This document shows, piece after piece, positions 6,912-10,718 of a stretch of 10,718 bases of DNA. The notes beneath the pieces were generated by a model. The model was not told the origin of the DNA, searched no databases, and was given only the letters and a program-made list of their open reading frames with translations. The stretch is from assembly GCA_021774015.1 (NCBI GenBank), contig JAJFJO010000347.1, positions 1 to 10,718 of the forward strand. The letters are read 5' to 3'. Position 1 is the stretch's first letter. Every line of letters begins with the position of its first letter. The position numbers were made by a program, and so were the translations under genes. The DNA is from Gammaproteobacteria bacterium. GTDB taxonomy: Bacteria; Pseudomonadota; Gammaproteobacteria; Coxiellales; Coxiellaceae.

Positions 6912-6957
6912 TATTGAGCATCTAAAGTTGACAGTATCGAAGAATTAGTATTCATAA

Positions 6958-7092
6958 ATGACAATTAACCGTATGGAAGCTGGTGAATACATAATCGCTG
7001 TTAGATTTGATAACCAGCATTTTGGCAGTTATACCTCCAAAATATCAATTAAAATATGTAATTTGGAAGTTGTATCATTAAATTGTAGTTAA
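6958..7092 (+). pseudogene. Probable remnant of a second copy of the ATPase gene
   Basis: Bases 6961-6992 match 6435-6466 inside the preceding ATPase gene at 27 of 32 positions, and the frame gives TINRMEAGEY against TIDRIEAGEY in the intact protein. Four of the five differences are at third codon positions, as expected from a once-coding paralog. After this the frame runs on to a stop at 7090-7092 with no visible similarity to the ATPase. No Shine-Dalgarno precedes the ATG at 6958. It is best read as a short leftover of a duplicated or related ATPase gene. Confidence 0.45.
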
Positions 7093-7239
7093 ATCATGTA
7101 GATACGAATTAAAATCAGCGGGTTGTCTTCAGTTTATCTGGGGTCAGAGGGTAAAGTGTTAGATAGCTACTATAATCAGAGAATATTAAGTCGTTGCTGA
7201 TTTTTTAGCATATTGTGATTAAAAAACTGGAGATTTTAC
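7093..7239 (+). promoter_or_regulatory. Leader of the NHLP gene with a -10 box
   Basis: A perfect TATAAT lies at 7171-7176, giving a transcription start near 7183 and a leader of about 57 nt; no convincing -35 stands upstream. GGAG (7229-7232) is 7 nt before the ATG at 7240. The segment also carries CTGGGGTCAGAGGG at about 7138-7150. Nothing else is recognised in it. Confidence 0.4.
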
Positions 7240-7881
7240 ATGAGTAGTTTTTTTAGTGATATAGAAATTCAAATTGCAAAAATTTTGTCTGAACATCCCG
7301 AGAGAAAGAATGACCCTGTTGCTTTGTTTGAAGAAGTATCTGGGTTTGATCTTGGTGGTGGTGTTACAGTTCACCTGCATGATAGTGCAGATAATGAGCT
7401 TAATGTTGTATTACCACCCAACTTGGATGAAATTAGCGCAATCAAAGAGTCGAACAATAAATTAGGTGATTACTTTATGTCTTTATTCACAGGCTCTGAA
7501 TCAGGCTCGGGGATTGGTGTTCAACAAGTGGTTGCAATGAGAGCTCGAACGGAAGACGGTTATTTGGATAAGCTAAAATCATCACCAAAGACAGCGTTAA
7601 AAGAATATTTTGAGAGTGAGCTGCCAGAAAGTATTGATGTTAAGATTTATGAGGATGGTAGTAATGATCTTCATTTATGTATTCCATCTGCCTCTATAGC
7701 TGCAGGTGAGCTTAGTGAAATAGAGCTTGGCGGTGTTGCGGGTGGTCTGCTTCCTAGTCAAATGGGGGAGCAAGCAACCAATGATCACATCAGAAATTTC
7801 ATGGAGAACAATCAGATTCCGCTTACTGATGGGCAGAAGCGAAGTATAAGAGATGAAATGGATGCTGCTAAAGGCAAGTGA
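7240..7881 (+). CDS. NHLP-type RiPP precursor candidate with two leader-like segments
   Basis: This 213-aa protein carries the nitrile-hydratase-like leader peptide signature (TIGR03793-like). Residues 108-169 contain SSPKTALKEYF, ELPESIDVKIYEDGSNDLHL (127-146), an IP turn, and ELSEIELGGVAGG ending in Gly168-Gly169. In this family the double glycine is where a peptidase-containing transporter cuts leader from core. An earlier segment (about 11-66) repeats the pattern: NDPVALFEEV, GGGVTVHLHDSADNELNVVL, then PP. The protein therefore has two leader-like units joined by a Ser/Gly-rich linker (84-93). The region after the Gly-Gly is 44 residues, polar, with no cysteine. Typical NHLP precursors are much shorter. 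No modifying enzyme or transporter gene is in the window, so a final product, or any maturation, is inference. It may instead be a nitrile-hydratase-fold protein with another job. Confidence 0.75.
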   Translation: MSSFFSDIEIQIAKILSEHPERKNDPVALFEEVSGFDLGGGVTVHLHDSADNELNVVLPPNLDEISAIKESNNKLGDYFMSLFTGSESGSGIGVQQVVAMRARTEDGYLDKLKSSPKTALKEYFESELPESIDVKIYEDGSNDLHLCIPSASIAAGELSEIELGGVAGGLLPSQMGEQATNDHIRNFMENNQIPLTDGQKRSIRDEMDAAKGK

Positions 7882-7936
7882 TAGAGTGGTCTTTTTAGAG
7901 CTCAGTGATGTGCCAACACATTTCTAGAGGTTAATG

Positions 7937-7974
7937 CTCGAGCAAGAGAAGCTTTATAGTCTCTCTTGCTCGAG
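7937..7974. terminator. Perfect 13-bp inverted repeat between convergent genes
   Basis: CTCGAGCAAGAGA (7937-7949) and TCTCTTGCTCGAG (7962-7974) are exact reverse complements with a 12-nt loop. It lies 55 bp past the NHLP gene stop and 9 bp past the cystathionine gamma-lyase stop, where a two-way terminator is expected. There is no long T-run on either side. Confidence 0.6.
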
Positions 7975-7983
7975 TACCTTAAA

Positions 7984-9156
7984 TTAGCTACTCACAACCG
8001 CCACACAAGCAAAAGCCTGCTCGATGTCTTGTTGCAAATCTTCTAATGCTTCAATGCCCACAGACAAACGAATTAAGCTATCACTAATGCCTAGCATGGC
8101 ACGCTCTTTTTCAGGGACAGAAGCATGTGTCATAATAGCAGGATGCTCGATTAAACTTTCAACACCACCCAAGCTCTCAGCCAGAGTAAACACTTTAAAT
8201 TGCTCTAGAATTTTAACCGTTTCTTCAAAATTGCACTTAAGATCAACGCTAATCATGCCGCCATACATGCTCATTTGCTGTTTGGCAATATGATGATGGG
8301 GATGGTTTTCTAAGCCGGGGTAGATGACCTTGTTCACTGTCGGATGATCTTGCAACCATAGTGCGAGTTGCATTGCATTATGGCAATGACGCTCCATCCG
8401 CAGCGCTAACGTTTTAACACCGCGCAATGCCAGGAAGCTAGAAAAAGGATCCAGGATTGTGCCGGCTGAATTTTGCAAGAATGCTATTTTTTCAGCTAAT
8501 TCTTCATTATCACCAACAATAGCGGCACCACCTACAACATCAGAGTGACCATTCATATATTTTGTGATTGAGTGAACAACAATGTCAGCACCTAGTTCAA
8601 GAGGGCGTTGAATAATGGGTGTCGCAAATGTATTGTCGACAACACTTAGTAGTTTATGTTGTTTGGCAAGGTTTATTGCAGACTTCAAGTCAACGATTTT
8701 TAACATTGGATTACTAGGCGTTTCGATCCACAACATTTTTGTATTCGGCTTGATCGCAGCTTTTACATTGTCTAGCTCACTGAAATCAACAAATGTAAAT
8801 TCAATACCAAATTGCGGGCCGAGCACTTTATCAAATAAACGAAACGTGCCACCATAAAGGTCATCCATCGCAATGACATGATCGCCTGTTTTTAGTGAGT
8901 TCATGATGGTGCTAATAGCAGCCATGCCAGAGGCAAAGGCAAACCCACGTGAACCAGACTCTAAGTCAGCCATTGCACGTTCAAATGCAAAGCGTGTAGG
9001 GTTTTGTGAGCGCGAGTATTCAAAGCCAGTGTGTTTGCCAGGGCTCGGTTGTGCATAAGTTGATGTTGCAAAAATAGGTTGCATGACGGCACCAGTAACA
9101 GGCTCATGTTGTTGTCCGCCGTGGATGACGCGTGTATTAATGTTTTTTTTAGTCAT
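7984..9156 (-). CDS. Cystathionine gamma-lyase (Cys/Met metabolism PLP enzyme)
   Basis: This 390-aa cytosolic PLP enzyme of the Cys/Met metabolism family shows RVIHGG (9-14), YSRSQNPT (47-54), ASGMAAI (75-81), DDLYGGT (98-104), ETPSNP (145-150), DNTFATP (174-180), and the PLP-lysine motif HSITKYMNGHSDVVGG with K199. The C-terminus reads SLGGVESLIEHPAIMTHASV, then GISDSLIRLSVGIE, very like eukaryotic cystathionine gamma-lyase. It follows the cystathionine beta-synthase gene by 18 bp with GAGG 5 nt before its ATG, so cleavage of cystathionine to cysteine, ammonia and 2-oxobutyrate is the likely role. Cystathionine gamma-synthase is closely related and cannot be excluded by sequence alone, but the neighbour supports the lyase. 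Confidence 0.88.
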   Translation of the reverse strand: MTKKNINTRVIHGGQQHEPVTGAVMQPIFATSTYAQPSPGKHTGFEYSRSQNPTRFAFERAMADLESGSRGFAFASGMAAISTIMNSLKTGDHVIAMDDLYGGTFRLFDKVLGPQFGIEFTFVDFSELDNVKAAIKPNTKMLWIETPSNPMLKIVDLKSAINLAKQHKLLSVVDNTFATPIIQRPLELGADIVVHSITKYMNGHSDVVGGAAIVGDNEELAEKIAFLQNSAGTILDPFSSFLALRGVKTLALRMERHCHNAMQLALWLQDHPTVNKVIYPGLENHPHHHIAKQQMSMYGGMISVDLKCNFEETVKILEQFKVFTLAESLGGVESLIEHPAIMTHASVPEKERAMLGISDSLIRLSVGIEALEDLQQDIEQAFACVAVVSS

Positions 9157-9174
9157 GATTGCCTCGACATAGTA

Positions 9175-10143
9175 TTAAAGAGTTGCAGTTTCTTCAACGA
9201 AATGGTGCTGTTCCATCCATTCGTTATCAACAAATTTAGTAAGATAATTTCTAATGGAGTCGGGTAGTAATACCAAACATCGTTCACCTTTCTTAAGTTC
9301 ACGTGCGGCCTGCACTGCACCCCAAACGGCTGCTCCAGAAGAGCCGCCAATTAATAAACCTTCTTCACGAATTAAACGACGTGCCATTAATAACGATTCG
9401 CGGTCTTCAGTTTTGATGTATTGGTCAACTAGTTTGTTATCAAGCACATCTGGGAAAAAATCATAACCGATGCCTTCCACCAGATATGAACCAACTTCAG
9501 TGCCGCCACCCAAAATAGAACCTACGGGATCGATACCCACGATTTTAATATCAGGCTTAGCTTCTTTTAAGCGTTTAGCAACGCCTGTGACAGTTCCACC
9601 GGTACCAACACCCATCACGACCATCGCTAAATTCTCGCCCATATCTTCTAAAATTTCTTCAGCAGTGAAATGGTAGTGCGCGAGCGGATTATTTGGGTTG
9701 GCATATTGATCCAGGATATGTGAATTAGGAATTTCTTTATTGAGACGATTAGCTAAAGAGATGTGGCTATCAGGGGCGTCCCACGCTGCCTCAGTTGGGG
9801 TGCGATAAATTTTTGCGCCGAGCGATTCCATCACAACTTGTTTCTCGCGACTCATTTTTTCAGGCATAGTGATAATAACGTTATAACCTTTAACGGCACC
9901 TGCAAGCGATAGACCAATACCAGTGTTACCCGATGTTGGCTCGATTAAAGTATCACCTGGTTTAATGCGGCCTTCGCGCTCAGCTTGCTCGACCATATAG
10001 TAGCCGATACGATCTTTGACAGACCCTCCGGGATTGAAGAACTCACATTTGCCATACAATTCACAGTCTAGCTCACTACCAATGCGGTTAAATTTAACAA
10101 TGGGTGTTTTGCCGATGGCTTCAAGAATGTTGTTCAAGATCAT
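9175..10143 (-). CDS. cbs: Cystathionine beta-synthase, catalytic core only
   Basis: This 322-aa PLP enzyme condenses homocysteine with serine to cystathionine. Motifs, numbered from the chosen start, are FFNPGGSVKDR (35-45, PLP lysine K43), PTSGNTGIG (69-77), IPNSHILDQYANPNNPLAHY (138-157), GVGTGGTVTG (178-187), VEGIGYDFFPDVLD (222-235), and PDSIRNYLTKF (294-304). These match the cystathionine beta-synthase core more closely than O-acetylserine sulfhydrylase. It lacks the heme-binding N-terminus and the two regulatory CBS domains of the human enzyme, as many bacterial versions do. The start at 10143 has GGGAGA 5 nt upstream; an in-frame ATG at 10233 would add 30 residues without homology and lacks a good site. 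It leads the operon with the lyase gene. Confidence 0.92.
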   Translation of the reverse strand: MILNNILEAIGKTPIVKFNRIGSELDCELYGKCEFFNPGGSVKDRIGYYMVEQAEREGRIKPGDTLIEPTSGNTGIGLSLAGAVKGYNVIITMPEKMSREKQVVMESLGAKIYRTPTEAAWDAPDSHISLANRLNKEIPNSHILDQYANPNNPLAHYHFTAEEILEDMGENLAMVVMGVGTGGTVTGVAKRLKEAKPDIKIVGIDPVGSILGGGTEVGSYLVEGIGYDFFPDVLDNKLVDQYIKTEDRESLLMARRLIREEGLLIGGSSGAAVWGAVQAARELKKGERCLVLLPDSIRNYLTKFVDNEWMEQHHFVEETATL

Positions 10144-10221
10144 ATTTGTCTCCCGTGGAACTGTTTCTAGGTTTAACCGCAGTGTACGATAATCTGCTTG
10201 GATAGGCCAGAGAGGAATGTG

Positions 10222-10262
10222 ACTATGGGGCACTTATCCACATGCCGCTTGAGCCCCTATAG
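10222..10262. promoter_or_regulatory. Stem-loop with a DnaA-box sequence in the divergent cbs/ubiK region
   Basis: ACTATGGGGC (10222-10231) pairs with GCCCCTATAGT (10252-10262) with one bulged base. The loop holds TTATCCACA (10234-10242), a perfect match to the DnaA-box consensus TTATNCACA. One box alone can occur by chance and is no evidence of an origin; control of cbs or ubiK by DnaA is speculative. Confidence 0.4.
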
Positions 10263-10286
10263 TGAAATTTACGGTATAGTTTTTGC

Positions 10287-10316
10287 TTTACAAGTCTGCG
10301 ATATTCTTCGTACACT
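10287..10316 (+). promoter_or_regulatory. Possible promoter of ubiK-comM
   Basis: TTTACA (10287-10292) and TACACT (10311-10316) are 18 bp apart, matching the sigma70 consensus at five and four of six positions. Transcription would start near 10323, leaving a very short leader before the ATG at 10338. Confidence 0.45.
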
Positions 10317-10337
10317 AGAATGCTATGGAGAGAAACT

Positions 10338-10589
10338 ATGTTAGACCCTAAAAAGATTAATGAGATCATTTCAACAGTGATATCCAGCTTGCCACCAGGC
10401 TTGAAAAATCTACCTAAGGATGCTCAAGAAAATTTGCATGCGACGCTACAATCAGCTTTCACCAAGCTCGATTTAGTCACTCGCGATGAGTTTGATGCGC
10501 AATCGGCTGTGTTACAGCGTACACGCGCAAAGCTTGAGGCGCTTGAACAAAAGATCAAAGAGTTAGAGCAACAGCAACAACAGGATTAG
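10338..10589 (+). CDS. ubiK: Ubiquinone biosynthesis accessory factor UbiK (YqiC family)
   Basis: This 83-aa soluble, mostly helical protein helps the aerobic ubiquinone-synthesis complex and can associate with membrane lipids. The pattern MLDPKKINEI, a central LPPGLKNLPKD turn, TLQSAFTKLDLVTRDEFDAQ (41-60) and a C-terminal coiled coil (about 60-81, LQRTRAKLEALEQKIKELEQ) matches E. coli YqiC. The end is a run of glutamines and an Asp. The start at 10338 has GGAG (10327-10330) 7 nt upstream; an in-frame ATG at 10320 would add six residues and lies at the predicted transcription start. comM begins 4 bp after its stop, so the two are cotranscribed. Confidence 0.92.
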   Translation: MLDPKKINEIISTVISSLPPGLKNLPKDAQENLHATLQSAFTKLDLVTRDEFDAQSAVLQRTRAKLEALEQKIKELEQQQQQD

Positions 10590-10593
10590 TTCC

Positions 10594-10718
10594 ATGTCGT
10601 TTGCGATAGTACGCAGCCGCGCAGCTGCGGGCGTCAACGCGCCTCTAGTCACCATCGAAGTGCATTTGTCTTTAGGAATTCCAGGGTTAGCGATTGTGGG
10701 TTTGCCTGCAAAAGCGGT
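10594..10718 (+). CDS. comM: ComM / YifB family Mg-chelatase-like AAA ATPase, N-terminal part
   Basis: The first 41 codons are in the window and the gene runs off the right edge. SFAIVRSRAAAGVNAPLVTI and then VHLSLGIPGLAIVGLP match the start of ComM (E. coli MSLSIVHTRAALGVNAP...). ComM is a hexameric helicase that promotes branch migration during natural transformation. The ATPase motifs lie beyond the window. AGGA within the end of ubiK is 8 nt before the ATG, consistent with coupled translation. Confidence 0.93.
   Translation, partial: MSFAIVRSRAAAGVNAPLVTIEVHLSLGIPGLAIVGLPAKA

Noticed and set aside
6928..6956. Perfect TTGACA at 6928-6933 as a promoter for the short frame at 6958
   Set aside because: No acceptable -10 hexamer lies 16-18 bp downstream and the short frame lacks a ribosome binding site.
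7036..7067. Inverted repeat TCCAAAAT/AATTTGGA, similar in style to the arms at 1-89
   Set aside because: Only 7 of 8 pairs in AT-rich DNA with a 16-nt loop; easily chance, and the outer bases differ from the 35-bp element.
10144..10233. Longer N-terminus for cystathionine beta-synthase (start at 10233)
   Set aside because: The extra 30 residues do not look like the family and would cover the ribosome binding site GGGAGA that serves the start at 10143.
10234..10242. Replication origin
   Set aside because: A single DnaA box without a box cluster, an AT-rich unwinding element, or dnaA/dnaN neighbours.

Overview
The window reads as chromosome of an AT-rich gammaproteobacterium. The evidence is a ubiK-like gene followed by comM, gammaproteobacterial-type metK and ahcY, and a compact cystathionine beta-synthase/gamma-lyase pair. 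The style resembles Legionella/Coxiella relatives, but the species cannot be named from the sequence alone.

Layout. (1) 1-1525: a lone AAA-type ATPase with a C-terminal DUF234/PD-(D/E)XK-like nuclease domain, preceded by two copies of a 35-bp palindromic repeat; the second copy carries the gene's ribosome binding site. (2) 1640-4155, minus strand: metK-ahcY operon (S-adenosylmethionine synthesis and S-adenosylhomocysteine hydrolysis). (3) 4283-5500, plus strand: a short single-helix membrane protein with its own promoter, then an exported SH3-domain protein closed by a strong terminator. (4) 5501-7092: a second ATPase of the same broad class (COG1672-like) behind a perfect 20-bp-arm palindrome and a tandem 15-bp repeat, followed by a short decayed copy of part of itself. 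(5) 7240-7881: a 213-aa protein with two nitrile-hydratase-like leader (NHLP) segments ending in a Gly-Gly site. It is a candidate precursor of a ribosomally made, modified peptide (RiPP) and the most notable gene here. (6) 7984-10143, minus strand: cystathionine beta-synthase and gamma-lyase operon. (7) 10338-10718, plus strand: ubiK, then the start of comM.

The two metabolic operons fit one route. MetK makes SAM, methyltransferases convert it to SAH, AhcY splits SAH to homocysteine, and the CBS/CGL pair turns homocysteine into cysteine by reverse transsulfuration. Between these operons sits an accessory stretch of about 3.8 kb (4156-7983). The two ATPase genes, each alone and each with a palindrome in its leader, and the NHLP gene without modifying enzymes look like accessory genes set among housekeeping ones. 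No tRNA, rRNA, CRISPR array or intact insertion sequence was seen.
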